DNA of 64,000 bases from Phycisphaerales bacterium (GTDB lineage: Bacteria; Planctomycetota; Phycisphaerae; UBA1845), in the NCBI GenBank assembly GCA_020852275.1, contig JADZBE010000032.1, forward strand, positions 124,001 to 188,000, given 5' to 3'. Positions within the stretch are counted from its first letter, which is position 1; every line of letters starts with the position of its first letter. Positions 15,969-24,975 of the stretch are shown one piece after another. Both the position numbers and the translations under genes were made by a program. Under the pieces are notes generated by a model, which saw only the letters and a list, made by a program, of their open reading frames with translations, was not told the origin of the DNA and did not search any database.

Positions 15969-17213
15969 TCATCCCGACACTGACTCGATCAGCTTCACCA
16001 GCGGCAGGAACAACGCCACGACGATGAAACCCACGATGCCGCCGAGGATGACCACCATCACCGGCTCGAGCAGCGAGATGAGGCTCGCCACGGCCGTCTC
16101 GACCTCTTCGTCGTAGTTGTCCGCGACCTTGATGAGCATCTTGTCGAGTTCGCCGGTTTCCTCGCCGACGTCCACCATGTTGACCACGATGGCGTCGCAG
16201 GTCTTGGTGGCGCGGAGCGGGTTGGCGAAGCTGTCGCCCTCGCGGATCGAGTCGTGCACCGTCTCCATCGCCCGGGAGAACACCTCGTTGCCGGCCGTGT
16301 CCTTGGTGATGTTCAGCGCCTCGAGGATCGGCACGCCCGCGTTGATCAGCGTGCCCAGCGTGCGCGTGAAGCGCGCGATGGCCGACTTCTGCAGCAGCGA
16401 GCCGATCACCGGGATGCGCATCAGCAGCCAGTCGCTGACGTACCGCCCTCCCTTCGCCGAGCGGATCAGCTTGATGGTCATGTACGCGACGATCGGGATC
16501 AGCGGAACCAGCACGACGCCCGGCGGTTTGCCGTTGGCGAACCAGTACGATACGCCGATGAGCATCTTCGTCAGACCCGGCAGCTCCACGTCGAAGTCGT
16601 CGAAGATTTCCTTGAACTTGGGGATGACCCAGTACATGATGCCGCCGACGATCGCCCCCGCGAAGCAGATCACCACGATCGGGTAGATCATCGCGCCGAT
16701 CACCTTCCGCTTGAGCTTCTGCGCCTTTTCGAGGAAGTCGGCCAGTCGATTCAGAATCACGTCGAGCACGCCGCCCGTTTCGCCCGCGGCGATCATGTTG
16801 GTGTACAGGCGGTTGAACACCTTCGGATGCTTGGCCATCGCCTCCGACAGCGTGGCGCCGCCTTCGATGTCCTCGACGACGACGCGGAGCGTGTTCTTCA
16901 GCTTGCCGGGACGCGCCTGCTCCTCAAGGATGTTGAGGCTGCGAAGAATCGGCAGACCGGCGTCCTGAAGCGTGGAGAGCTGGCGGGTGAACTGCACCAT
17001 CTGCTTGTTTGAGACGCGTCCGATGCCGCCGCTGCCCGTCTTCTTCTTCTTGACCGCGGCGCCGTCCTTCTTCCCGCCCTTCTCCTTGATGCGCGTGGGG
17101 AAGTAGCCCAGTTGGCGGATCTTGGCGAGAGCATCTTCGGTCGAGGCCGCTTCCACCTCGTCCTTGATCTCGTCGCCCGCCTGGCTCATGGCCTCAAAGG
17201 CGTAAGTTGCCAT
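15969..17213 (-). CDS. pilC: Type IV pilus/type II secretion inner-membrane platform protein (PilC/GspF)
   Basis: A 414-residue protein with the duplicated GspF domain. N-terminal MATYAFEAMSQAGDEIKDEVEA and SNKQMVQFTRQLSTLQDAGLPILRSLNILEEQ start the first domain. IARFTRTLGTLINAGVPILEALNITKDTAGN starts the second. Both domains end in transmembrane helices (IYPIVVICFAGAIVGGIMYWVIP; EPVMVVILGGIVGFIVVALFLPL). It anchors the pilin assembly ATPase and moves pilins from the membrane. A Lys-rich linker (GGKKDGAAVKKKKTG) separates the N-terminal strand from domain 1. It lies between its likely ATPase and the prepilin genes. Confidence 0.95.
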   Translation of the reverse strand: MATYAFEAMSQAGDEIKDEVEAASTEDALAKIRQLGYFPTRIKEKGGKKDGAAVKKKKTGSGGIGRVSNKQMVQFTRQLSTLQDAGLPILRSLNILEEQARPGKLKNTLRVVVEDIEGGATLSEAMAKHPKVFNRLYTNMIAAGETGGVLDVILNRLADFLEKAQKLKRKVIGAMIYPIVVICFAGAIVGGIMYWVIPKFKEIFDDFDVELPGLTKMLIGVSYWFANGKPPGVVLVPLIPIVAYMTIKLIRSAKGGRYVSDWLLMRIPVIGSLLQKSAIARFTRTLGTLINAGVPILEALNITKDTAGNEVFSRAMETVHDSIREGDSFANPLRATKTCDAIVVNMVDVGEETGELDKMLIKVADNYDEEVETAVASLISLLEPVMVVILGGIVGFIVVALFLPLVKLIESVSG

Positions 17214-17360
17214 GTGTGAATGAACTCCGCGATGGAGAAAGAAGCTGCTAGCTACTAGCTACTAGCTGTCGGCCAGACGAGTGCACCTGCCATCGACCCC
17301 TGCTTGACCTTAACCTCGAACGCCGACTGCTGAACCCTCAACGCCTGAACCCTGAACCCT

Positions 17361-19193
17361 CTACTCTGCTATGATCGTCTCGCGCACCACTTCTTCGATC
17401 GTCGTCAGTCCGTCATAGATCGCGTTCAAGCCCGACTCGCGCAGCGTTCTCATGCCGCGCTTGATGGCCTCCTGCCGCAGCACGCCGGTGGACGCGTGAC
17501 GCATGATCAGCTCGCGCATCACGTCGTCGGTCACCATGATTTCGTAAATCCCCATCCGGCCCCGGTAGCCGGTGTTGTTGCAGAAATCGCAGCCCTTCCC
17601 ATAGAAGAAGATCTTGTCGCCGACATCCTCGGGCCGCAGATCCAGCTCAAAGAGTTGTTCTTCGTTCGGCTTGAACTCGGTCTTGCAATTCGTGCAGATA
17701 CGCCGAACCAGACGCTGAGCCACGATCGCTTCAAGCGTGGCTGTAATCAGGAACGCTTCAAGCCCCAGATCCAGCATGCGCGCAATCGCCGACGGCGCGT
17801 CGTTCGTGTGTAGAGTTGTAAATACCAGGTGTCCCGTCAAGGAGGCCTGCACCGCGATCTGCGCGGTCTCAAGGTCGCGGATTTCACCCACGAGGATGAT
17901 GTCTGGATCCTGACGCAGGAAGCTGCGCAGCGCCCGCGCGAAGGTCAGCCCGATCTCCGGCTTCACCTGCACCTGGATCAACCCGTCGATGTCGTACTCC
18001 ACCGGATCCTCGGCCGTCAGGAGCTTCGAGTCCGGCGTATTCAGCTCGCTCAAGGCCGCGTACAGCGTCGTGGTCTTTCCGGAGCCGGTCGGACCGGTGT
18101 TGACGATGATGCCGTTGGGCTTGTTGATGAGCTGGCGGAAGATGGCCATCTCGTCCTCGCGGAAGCCGAGGCGCTCGAGCTTGAGCTGGACGTTGGACCG
18201 GTCGAGAACGCGGAGCACGACGCTTTCACCGTGCATCACCGGCAGGACGCTGACGCGCAGGTCCACCGGGTTGCCCGCCACCGTCAGCTCGATGCGCCCG
18301 TCCTGCGGGAGGCGGCGCTCGGCGATGTCGAGGTTGGCCATGACCTTGATGCGCGACGTGATCGCCATGGCGATGTAGCGCGGCGGCGGCACCATCTCGT
18401 ACAGCACGCCGTCGATGCGGTAGCGCATCTTGAACTCGTCCTCGAACGGCTCGAAGTGGACGTCGCTGGCCTTATCCTTGATCGCCTGAAGCAGGACGAG
18501 GTTGAGCAGCTTCTTGACCGGGTTGGCGTCGGCCAACATGCGGAGGTCGTCGAGGTCGATGCTCTCGCCGCGACCCTGGAACTTGGCAAGGTCTTCGTCG
18601 GAGGAAACCTCCTCGATGAGCGAGGCGATGGACTGCTGCTCCTGCTCCGGATAGTAGCGGTCCAGCGCGCGCGCGATGTCGTCCGGTGTGCTCAGCGCCG
18701 GGCGGATGGTCATGCCCAGCAGCGTCCGCAGGTCGTCCACCGCGAGGAAGTTGTCCGGGCTGCCGATGGCCACGCCCAGCTCGTTCTTCTGCGCGTCGTG
18801 CTCGAAGGGGATGACGCGGTAGGTGTGCGCCATCTGGTTGGGGATCATGGAGAGCACTTCCTTGGACACGTCGTACTTGCCCAGCTCGACGGCCTCCATG
18901 CCGACCTGGGCGGCGAGCGCGAGGTTGAGGTCTTCCTCGGTAATGGCGCCCTGCTCGACGAGAATGGTGCCGATCGGGGTGCGCTGCTGTTTCTGGATTT
19001 CCAGCGCGGTGGTGATGTGGGAGCGGCGGATTTTCCCCATTTTCATGAGGATGCGGCCGAGCTGCCGCCCGCGAAGCTGCTCGATGGGCGGCATCTTGGG
19101 GTCGCGCTTGCGACCCTTCTTGTCGTCGCTCACCTTGGGAGCGCTGCCGGTTGTGGGTTTCGTCGTTTCCACGCTTGCTCCGGGTTTCCGCAC
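17361..19193 (-). CDS. pilB: Type IV pilus/type II secretion assembly ATPase (PilB/GspE)
   Basis: A 610-residue hexameric ATPase powering pilus or pseudopilus extension. The order is a Lys-rich N-terminus, two MshEN-type repeats near 35-160 (LGRILMKMGKIRRSHITTAL), a PAS-like N2 domain, Walker A GPTGSGKT near 366, Asp box, Walker B DPDIILVGEIRD, and HLVFTTLHTNDAP with the His box. A zinc-binding CxxC...CxxC (CTNCK, CDFCN) follows. MshEN domains bind c-di-GMP in some members. GTG at 19193 has GGAG upstream; a GTG at 19172 is also possible. It lies directly upstream of the platform gene. Confidence 0.95.
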   Translation of the reverse strand: MRKPGASVETTKPTTGSAPKVSDDKKGRKRDPKMPPIEQLRGRQLGRILMKMGKIRRSHITTALEIQKQQRTPIGTILVEQGAITEEDLNLALAAQVGMEAVELGKYDVSKEVLSMIPNQMAHTYRVIPFEHDAQKNELGVAIGSPDNFLAVDDLRTLLGMTIRPALSTPDDIARALDRYYPEQEQQSIASLIEEVSSDEDLAKFQGRGESIDLDDLRMLADANPVKKLLNLVLLQAIKDKASDVHFEPFEDEFKMRYRIDGVLYEMVPPPRYIAMAITSRIKVMANLDIAERRLPQDGRIELTVAGNPVDLRVSVLPVMHGESVVLRVLDRSNVQLKLERLGFREDEMAIFRQLINKPNGIIVNTGPTGSGKTTTLYAALSELNTPDSKLLTAEDPVEYDIDGLIQVQVKPEIGLTFARALRSFLRQDPDIILVGEIRDLETAQIAVQASLTGHLVFTTLHTNDAPSAIARMLDLGLEAFLITATLEAIVAQRLVRRICTNCKTEFKPNEEQLFELDLRPEDVGDKIFFYGKGCDFCNNTGYRGRMGIYEIMVTDDVMRELIMRHASTGVLRQEAIKRGMRTLRESGLNAIYDGLTTIEEVVRETIIAE

Positions 19194-19294
19194 GTTCTCC
19201 GAAAAGCGATGCTCCGTGCCGCCCGCACTCCAACAAACCCGCTCCCTCGAAACGAAGCGTCAGCGGCGGGCGATTCGCCGCGGCGACCGCCTCA

Positions 19295-20443
19295 TCACGA
19301 GCGCAACTGCACGTCGTCGGCGCCCTCGCTCTCGCCCTCTTCGCCCTGCTGCCCGATCTCCGTCACCGACAGCCCGCGGCGGTGGCGGTCGATCTTGTCC
19401 TGCATCTGACCGGGATGGCGCGAGCGGTCGATGCAGTCTTCCGCGTTGATGTCGCCCTTGAGGTACAGCGACCACAGGTGCTCGTCGAGGAGCTGCATGC
19501 CGTACTTCTTGCCCGTCTGGATCGACGAGTCGATGCGGTACGTCTTGTTCTCGCGAATCAGGTTGGAAATGGCCGGCGTGGTCACCATGAACTCATACGC
19601 CGCCACCATGCCCTTGGGCTGCCGGGGCAGGAGCGCCTGGGAGAGCACGGCGATGAGGTTGGTGGAGAGCTGCACGCGGATCTGCTCCTGCTGGTCCACC
19701 GGGAAGGCGTCGATGATGCGGTTCACGGTTCCCTGGCATCCGGTGGTGTGCACGGTGCTGAACACGAGGTGGCCCGTCTCGGCGGCGCGAATGGCCGACT
19801 CCATCGTCTCCAGGTCGCGAAGCTCGCCGACGAGGATCACGTCCGGGTCCATGCGCAGCACGCGGCGCAGCGCCTCGGCGAAGCTGGGCACGTCGCTGCC
19901 GACCTCGCGCTGATTGATCACCGACTCCTTATGATTGTGGTAGTACTCGATGGGGTCTTCCACCGTCACGATATGGCGGTCGAAGTTCATGTTGATGTAG
20001 TTGATCATCGACGCCAGCGTCGTCGTCTTGCCCGAGCCGGTCGGACCGGTCACGAGAAACAGCCCGCGCGGGCGGCGACACAGGGCGGCGCAGATCTTCG
20101 GCAGACCGATCTCGTCGAAGCTCAGAAGCTTGAACGGGATCAGGCGCAGCACCATCGAGATGTTGCCCTTCTGCTTGAAGATGGAGACGCGGAAGCGCCC
20201 GTGATCGCCGAAGGCGAAGCCGAAGTCCGTTCCGCCCTCCTCTTGAAGCTCCTGCTGGTTGCGGTCCGGCGTGATGGATTTCATCAAGCTCGTGGTGTCG
20301 TCCGGTCCCAGCGTCTTGGTCTCCAGCCGGCGAAGGTGCCCGTGCAGACGGATCACCGGCGGCTGACCCACCGAGATGTGCAAATCCGACGCGCCCTGCT
20401 TGATCACCGTCTCCAGCAGGCGGTCAATATGTAACATGGCCAT
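19295..20443 (-). CDS. pilT: Type IV pilus retraction ATPase PilT
   Basis: A 382-residue twitching-motility ATPase. Start MAMLHIDRLLETVIKQGASDLHISVGQPPVIRLHG is the classic PilT opening. Walker A GPTGSGKTTTLASMINYIN is near 133, Walker B DPDVILVGELRDLETM follows, then the His box TGHLVFSTVHTTG and arginine-rich motifs. The AIRAAETGHLV motif is typical of PilT and not of PilB. ATG 20443 has AAGGA about 10 bases upstream; ATG 20437 is an alternative. The C-terminus is extended by about 30 acidic residues (GQQGEEGESEGADD). Presence of PilT argues for a retractable type IV pilus, not only a secretion system. Confidence 0.95.
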   Translation of the reverse strand: MAMLHIDRLLETVIKQGASDLHISVGQPPVIRLHGHLRRLETKTLGPDDTTSLMKSITPDRNQQELQEEGGTDFGFAFGDHGRFRVSIFKQKGNISMVLRLIPFKLLSFDEIGLPKICAALCRRPRGLFLVTGPTGSGKTTTLASMINYINMNFDRHIVTVEDPIEYYHNHKESVINQREVGSDVPSFAEALRRVLRMDPDVILVGELRDLETMESAIRAAETGHLVFSTVHTTGCQGTVNRIIDAFPVDQQEQIRVQLSTNLIAVLSQALLPRQPKGMVAAYEFMVTTPAISNLIRENKTYRIDSSIQTGKKYGMQLLDEHLWSLYLKGDINAEDCIDRSRHPGQMQDKIDRHRRGLSVTEIGQQGEEGESEGADDVQLRS

Positions 20444-20508
20444 GTGTGCGTTTCCTTCCTGCCCCGTTGCCTGTGCGGCGCGCCGCCTCATGCCCTGCGG
20501 CAAGTGAA

Positions 20509-20708
20509 GAATGAAGAATGCTGAATGAAGAATGCCGAATGCAACCAGCCGAAGCTCGAACCGCATTCCTCAAGCCGCAGCACTCATTCCTCGCCCCTCA
20601 TCCCGCATTGAGCATCCCGCACCCCTCACCCAACTTTCAACTTTCAGCTTTCGATTTTCGATTTTCGATTTTCAGCTTTCGCCACTCGCCATTCGCCATT
20701 CGCCATTT
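20509..20708. repeat. Octamer/TTCAGCTTTCGATTT repeats before pilT
   Basis: Runs of GAAGAATG/CTGAATG (20509-20540) and of TTTCGATT and CGCCATT units (20640-20708) fill the spacer between pilT and the upstream ATPase gene. No gene is seen in these 266 bases. Confidence 0.75.
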
Positions 20709-20709
20709 C

Positions 20710-22428
20710 CTACGCCACCGCCTCCACCACGCCCTCGACCTGCGTGATGCGCAGCATTTCCTCCGGCGTCGTCGTGCCCGCCAGGATCTTGCGCTTGCCG
20801 TCGTCGAGAAGGTTCTTCATGCCCGCAGCCCTCGCGGCCGCTCGAATCTGGTTGGCGGGCGCGCGGTTGAACGCCATCTCGCGCAGGTGCGAGGTCATGG
20901 TCATGATCTCAAAAATGCCCTTGCGTCCGCGATAACCCGTGCCCGTGCACCGCTTGCACCCCGTGCCCTTGTACACCGATTTGCCGACGAGGTCTGATTC
21001 CTTGAAGCCCAGAAGCGCCAGGTGCTGGCGATTCGGGTTCGTGTCCACCGTGCGGCACTCGGTGCAGATGATGCGCACCAGGCGCTGCGCCATGATCGCT
21101 TGAATGGAACTCGCCACCAGGAACGGCTTGATGCCCATGTCGATGAGGCGCGTGATCGACGACGGCGCGTCGTTGGTGTGCAGCGTGCTGAACACGAGGT
21201 GACCGGTCAGCGCGGCCTGAATGGCCACTTCGCCCACTTCCCGGTCGCGGATTTCTCCGACGAGGATAATGTTCGGCGCCTGACGCAGCATGGCGCGAAG
21301 GATCTTGGCGAACGTCAGCCCGATGTCATCGCGCACCTGGCACTGGTTCATGCCGGGGAAGTTGTACTCGACGGGGTCTTCCGCCGTGATGATCTTGCGG
21401 TCCGGGCGGTTCAGCTCCTGCAACGCGGCATACAGCGTCGTCGTCTTGCCCGAGCCGGTCGGACCGGTCACCAGAAAGATGCCGTTGGGGCGGCGGATGA
21501 TCTTCTGGAACGTGGCGTAGTCGTCCGCCTCGAAGCCCAGCGCCGCCAGGCCGACCTGGGCCGACTCCGGCCGCAGAATACGCAGCACGATGCTCTCGCC
21601 GTGGTAGCCGGGGCAGGCGCTGACGCGGAAGTCGATGACGCTGCTGCCGAACTTCATCTTGATGCGCCCGTCCTGCGGGACGCGCTTTTCGGCGATGTCC
21701 ATGCCCGCCATGATCTTCAGGCGGGTGGTGACCGGGGCGCGGAGGTTCGACGGCACGTCGTCGCGCACAATGCACACGCCGTCGATGCGGTAGCGCACCC
21801 GGACCCGGTTGCCCATCGGCTCCACGTGAATGTCGCTGGCGCGGTTGTGCACGGCCTCGCTGATCATCTGGTTGATGAGCTTGATGATCGGGCTGTCGGC
21901 CTCGTCGGCGGAAAGCCCGCGGAAGCCGTCCTCCTCCGCGTCCTCCGGGGCGTCCTGGTCGATGCTGGCCATCGTCTTGGACAGTTCGTCGCCGCCGGTG
22001 TCCACGAACTTCTCGATGAATTGCCGCATCCGCGTGGCGGCCGTGAGCACGGGGATGATGTCGCAGTTGAGCCGGAAGCGGAGCAGGTCGAGGGTCTCCA
22101 AGTCGAGCGGGTCGGTGATGCCGACCTTCATGCGGCTGCCTTCCATCCCCAGCGGGACGATCGCGTATTGACTGATGAGGTTGTTGGGAATGAGGGCGAG
22201 CGTGTCCTGCTCGATGTGCGTGTGGCCGAGATCGACGAACTCCAAGCCGAACTGCGACGCCAGGGCTTTACAAACTTCGTCCTCGCTGGACAGTTCGAGT
22301 TCGATCAGGGCTTCCCCAATGCGCTTGCCCTGAGACTGGGCGTGCTGAAGGGCGTCGGCGAGGTTGTTGGGCGTGATGATTCCACGCTCGACGAGGATTT
22401 CGCCCAACTTCTTACGCTTCTTCGACAT
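20710..22428 (-). CDS. Second PilB/GspE-type assembly ATPase
   Basis: A 572-residue ATPase of the same family as the neighbour at 17361-19193. MSKKRKKLGEILVERGIITPNNLADALQHAQ begins one MshEN domain. Then come N2, Walker A GPTGSGKT near 322, Walker B APNIILVGEIRDREV, the His box GHLVFSTLHTNDAPSS, and the zinc motif CTEC/CKRC. It is the first gene of the cluster on the minus strand. Two extension ATPases next to one platform gene suggest either two systems sharing parts or alternative motors. ATG 22428 begins the conserved N-terminus; the frame stays open 546 codons further upstream, but that part is antisense to other genes. Confidence 0.95.
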   Translation of the reverse strand: MSKKRKKLGEILVERGIITPNNLADALQHAQSQGKRIGEALIELELSSEDEVCKALASQFGLEFVDLGHTHIEQDTLALIPNNLISQYAIVPLGMEGSRMKVGITDPLDLETLDLLRFRLNCDIIPVLTAATRMRQFIEKFVDTGGDELSKTMASIDQDAPEDAEEDGFRGLSADEADSPIIKLINQMISEAVHNRASDIHVEPMGNRVRVRYRIDGVCIVRDDVPSNLRAPVTTRLKIMAGMDIAEKRVPQDGRIKMKFGSSVIDFRVSACPGYHGESIVLRILRPESAQVGLAALGFEADDYATFQKIIRRPNGIFLVTGPTGSGKTTTLYAALQELNRPDRKIITAEDPVEYNFPGMNQCQVRDDIGLTFAKILRAMLRQAPNIILVGEIRDREVGEVAIQAALTGHLVFSTLHTNDAPSSITRLIDMGIKPFLVASSIQAIMAQRLVRIICTECRTVDTNPNRQHLALLGFKESDLVGKSVYKGTGCKRCTGTGYRGRKGIFEIMTMTSHLREMAFNRAPANQIRAAARAAGMKNLLDDGKRKILAGTTTPEEMLRITQVEGVVEAVA

Positions 22429-22629
22429 GGCGACGATTCTAGTGTCGGCGTGCCCGCGGTTCAACCGGATGTGGCGGCGGATTCGTGCGATTCGGGAGAG
22501 GTGAGTGGCTGATCTGGGGCGCGATGTCCCTTGTTGCTGCCCGATTCCACGCACGGAAAACGGCGACTTGGTGATACAATGCCATTTCCCGAAGTGCAGG
22601 TTCCCGAACTCCCGGAGGAATACTCCAGG

Positions 22630-23343
22630 ATGAAGTTGCAAGCAGCATCCGGCCTTGCCGCCGCCGGCGCGGTCCTTCTCGCCGGTCGAGTCTGTGCACA
22701 ACCCCGTCTCACGTGGCGGAATGCGGGCCTGGACCACCGTGAGTACCACGCCATGGTCTTTGGCGGCGAAGGAGATCCTGCGATGCCGTTGAACGACACC
22801 TGGCTGCTGCACCACGCGACCGTGACCGCGGATCCAGAGGATCTCGTGCTCGACCGCGGAGGGCACGCGGAGTTCACGGTCGAAGTGCTCGCCAGCGGCT
22901 CGCCCGCGTTTCATTGGAGGCGGGACGGCGTTGCCCTGGTGGACGATGATCGGCATCAGGGCGCACGGTCGCCGACCTTGGTGATCGATCCGCTTGAAGT
23001 CGGCGACGCGGGGCTTTACGACTGCGTGATCGACAACCGTTGCGGTTCCACCGCGAGCGCCGCCGCGCAACTCACCGTGCTCGATCCGCCGGAATGCCCG
23101 GACATCCTCTTCCTCCGCGCCGAATGCCGGGACCATGTGCTCAAAGTCAAGGTCAAGCTCGCCACCGATGCCCACGACGGGCTTTTTCTCACGGTGGACA
23201 TCAACAACGTTGAGCGGCCCCGCCTGGCAATCCGCGGGCACGTCGCCAAGCGCCGGTTCCGCGATCGCGTGAATCGGCAGGTGGTTGCGCTCGTGGACCC
23301 GCCGGATTGCGGACTTGTGCAGGACGCTGACTGCGGACCATGA
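22630..23343 (+). CDS. Secreted protein with kelch-like remnant and Ig-like domain
   Basis: A 237-residue exported protein. ATG 22630 starts a signal peptide (MKLQAASGLAAAGAVLLAGRVCAQ). Residues 38-60 (HREYHAMVFGGEGDPAMPLNDTW) look like one blade of a kelch/galactose-oxidase propeller (FGG, NDTW), now isolated. Residues 62-150 form an Ig-like domain: VTADPEDLVLDRGGHAEF, FHWRRDGVALVDD, and DAGLYDCVIDNRCGSTAS with the Asp-x-Gly-x-Tyr-x-Cys hallmark. A C-terminal beta-rich part follows. It looks like a shortened descendant of longer propeller-Ig proteins. A TACAAT box lies at 22575-22580 and GGAGGAA shortly before the start. Confidence 0.7.
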   Translation: MKLQAASGLAAAGAVLLAGRVCAQPRLTWRNAGLDHREYHAMVFGGEGDPAMPLNDTWLLHHATVTADPEDLVLDRGGHAEFTVEVLASGSPAFHWRRDGVALVDDDRHQGARSPTLVIDPLEVGDAGLYDCVIDNRCGSTASAAAQLTVLDPPECPDILFLRAECRDHVLKVKVKLATDAHDGLFLTVDINNVERPRLAIRGHVAKRRFRDRVNRQVVALVDPPDCGLVQDADCGP

Positions 23344-23492
23344 CGTTGCCGGAGAGCCGTTTCCAGGAATGCTATCGACCTGGAAGACCGGGTAGGACGC
23401 TATCGGCTTGGTCGCCTCACGCGCGTGACCTCCGACTCCAAAAGGAGCGAGGGGCACGCCGCGTAGTCCTACAACGGCGGCACGCCGTCCGC

Positions 23493-23498
23493 TACAAT
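23493..23498 (+). promoter_or_regulatory. -10 box (TACAAT) 7 bases before aminotransferase start
   Basis: TACAAT with seven bases to the ATG at 23506. With a normal -10 to +1 distance, transcription would begin at or next to the start codon, and no Shine-Dalgarno sequence is present (spacer TCCCCCC). It fits a leaderless mRNA. Confidence 0.5.
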
Positions 23499-23505
23499 TC
23501 CCCCC

Positions 23506-24597
23506 ATGAAGATTCCACCCGTCGAGTTCCTCATTTGGGCCAAGCGCCATCGCCGCGCCAAGTACGAGATGACCGTCAGCGGCGCGCCGCCGGTGGAGCT
23601 GACCGACTTTCAGGCCGGGCTGGGGCACGTCGAGATCAAGATTCGCGGCACGTGCGGCGACCCGCGGATCATTCATGCGGTCGCGGAGCGCTACGGTGTC
23701 GATCCGCTCGGCGTCGTGCCGGTGCCGGGCGCCAGCGGCGGGAACTTCGTGGTCATGGCGTCGGTGGCCGATCGCACGCGACCCATCCTCATCGAGGAGC
23801 CGGTGTACGGACCGATGCGCCGCGCGGCCGAGTTTTTCAACGCCCGCCTCATCGAGCTTCCGCGCCGACCGGAGGGCGACTTCCGCCTCGACCCGGACGA
23901 CCTGCGCGCGGGGCTGCAGCGCGGCGCGGGGACGGTGTTCATCACCAACCTGCACAACCCTTCGGCGCAACTGATCTCCGCGGACGAGATGCAGCGCATC
24001 GCCCTGACGGCGCGCGAGCACGGCGCGGTCGTCGTGGTGGACGAGGTGTATCTCGATTCTCCGCACGTCAACCTCGGCGCGCCCCGCTGGACGGCCGCGA
24101 CGCTGGCGGACAACGTGGTCGTCGTCAATTCACTGACGAAGGTGTACGGCGTCGGGTCGCTGCGGCTGGGTTGGCTGATGACGACGCCTTCGCGCGCGAG
24201 GCATCTGCGCCGGATGATGGATTATCTCAACGTCGAGCACCCCGCGCCGGCCACGTCGCTGGGGCTGCGCGCGTTTGAGAAGATAGAGCTGCTGGAGGCG
24301 CGGACGCGCCGGCTGTATGAGCAGGCGCGTCCGGTCGTGCGCGAGTGGCTGGCGGCGCATCCGGAGCTGCACGCGTATCCCAATCACGGCGCGCTGTTTG
24401 AATGCGTGCGGCTTCCGCGAGGCGTCAAGGCCGGCACGCTCTCGCGGCTGCTCTATCGGGAGTATGAAACGCGCATCGTCCCCGGCGAGTTCTTCAACCT
24501 GCCCGACCACATCCGGGTCAGCACGACGCTGCCGCCGGCGGAACTGCGAATCGGGCTGGACCGCATCGCCCAGGCCGTGCAGCGGCTGCAATCCTGA
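23506..24597 (+). CDS. PLP-dependent aminotransferase, class I/II
   Basis: A 363-residue fold-type I aminotransferase. Cofactor residues visible: GASGGNFVV near 75-83, TNLHNPSAQ near 148-156, VVVDEVYLDS near 176-185, and the Schiff-base lysine in NSLTKVYGVGSLRLGW (K212). The C-terminal IRVSTTLPPAELRIGLDRI carries the carboxylate-binding arginine. It resembles class I/II and histidinol-phosphate-type enzymes; the amino acid it uses is not readable. The N-terminus is short (MKIPPVEFLIWAKRHR). It is a single gene with a likely leaderless promoter. Confidence 0.88.
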   Translation: MKIPPVEFLIWAKRHRRAKYEMTVSGAPPVELTDFQAGLGHVEIKIRGTCGDPRIIHAVAERYGVDPLGVVPVPGASGGNFVVMASVADRTRPILIEEPVYGPMRRAAEFFNARLIELPRRPEGDFRLDPDDLRAGLQRGAGTVFITNLHNPSAQLISADEMQRIALTAREHGAVVVVDEVYLDSPHVNLGAPRWTAATLADNVVVVNSLTKVYGVGSLRLGWLMTTPSRARHLRRMMDYLNVEHPAPATSLGLRAFEKIELLEARTRRLYEQARPVVREWLAAHPELHAYPNHGALFECVRLPRGVKAGTLSRLLYREYETRIVPGEFFNLPDHIRVSTTLPPAELRIGLDRIAQAVQRLQS

Positions 24598-24753
24598 CGC
24601 ATCCCGGCCCGCAAGACGCACGCGGCGCGCGCCATGTTTGCCAGCTTTCGGTTCGCAGTTGGTGTGCTATTGGGAGCCTGACAGCCTTGAGATCCGCCGC
24701 TCTTGTGATTCCAATATGACGGCCCCAACAGCGCGCGATGATAGTCGACGCGC

Positions 24754-24857
24754 GTCATTCCCGCGCAGGCGGGAATCCAGCCGGTGGCGCGCGAGGCACC
24801 ACGAATCCAGCGGTTTTCCCGGGCGAACTGGGCCCCCGCCTGCGCGGGGGCGACGGG
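24754..24857. repeat. Composite dRS3-like inverted-repeat element, copy 1
   Basis: A roughly 104-bp unit with two hairpins in opposite orientation. The left one is GTCATTCCCGCGCAGGCGGG then AATCCAG. The right one is CTGGGCCCCCGCCTGCGCGG then GGGCGACGG. The core ATTCCC-N8-GGGAAT matches the Neisseria dRS3 consensus. It sits between the aminotransferase and the DUF1801 gene. Other copies are at 33591-33690, 40956-41072, 42977-43053 and 53397-53498. Confidence 0.8.
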
Positions 24858-24959
24858 CCCATGCCTGATGTCGAGTTCCTCCACAGCCTGCCGAGCCGTC
24901 GAACGAGATCGCGGCGGGTTCACCTTCAGCCCGACGAGGCACACCCGCCAATTTCGCCG

Positions 24960-24965
24960 TACACT
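24960..24965 (+). promoter_or_regulatory. -10-like box (TACACT) before the DUF1801 gene
   Basis: TACACT with ten bases to the ATG and a CCCCCCATC spacer without ribosome site. It is weaker than the boxes at 23493 and 38695 but placed the same way. Confidence 0.35.
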
Positions 24966-24975
24966 ACCCCCCATC

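Noticed and set aside
13745..16027. A 760-codon plus-strand frame across two prepilin genes
   Set aside because: It is the complement of genes with clear prepilin sequences; its protein is Val/Arg/Ala-rich without domains, and it reads through the CCCGATA array.
17829..19409. Long plus-strand frame opposite the PilB gene
   Set aside because: Shadow of a well-conserved ATPase; composition is Leu/Val/Arg/His-rich as expected for antisense frames in GC-rich DNA.
22429..24066. Open frame that would extend the second PilB-type ATPase by 546 codons
   Set aside because: It is antisense to the Ig-domain and aminotransferase genes, contains no known domain, and the conserved ATPase begins at MSKKRKKLGEILVERG (22428). 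High GC keeps the antisense frame open.
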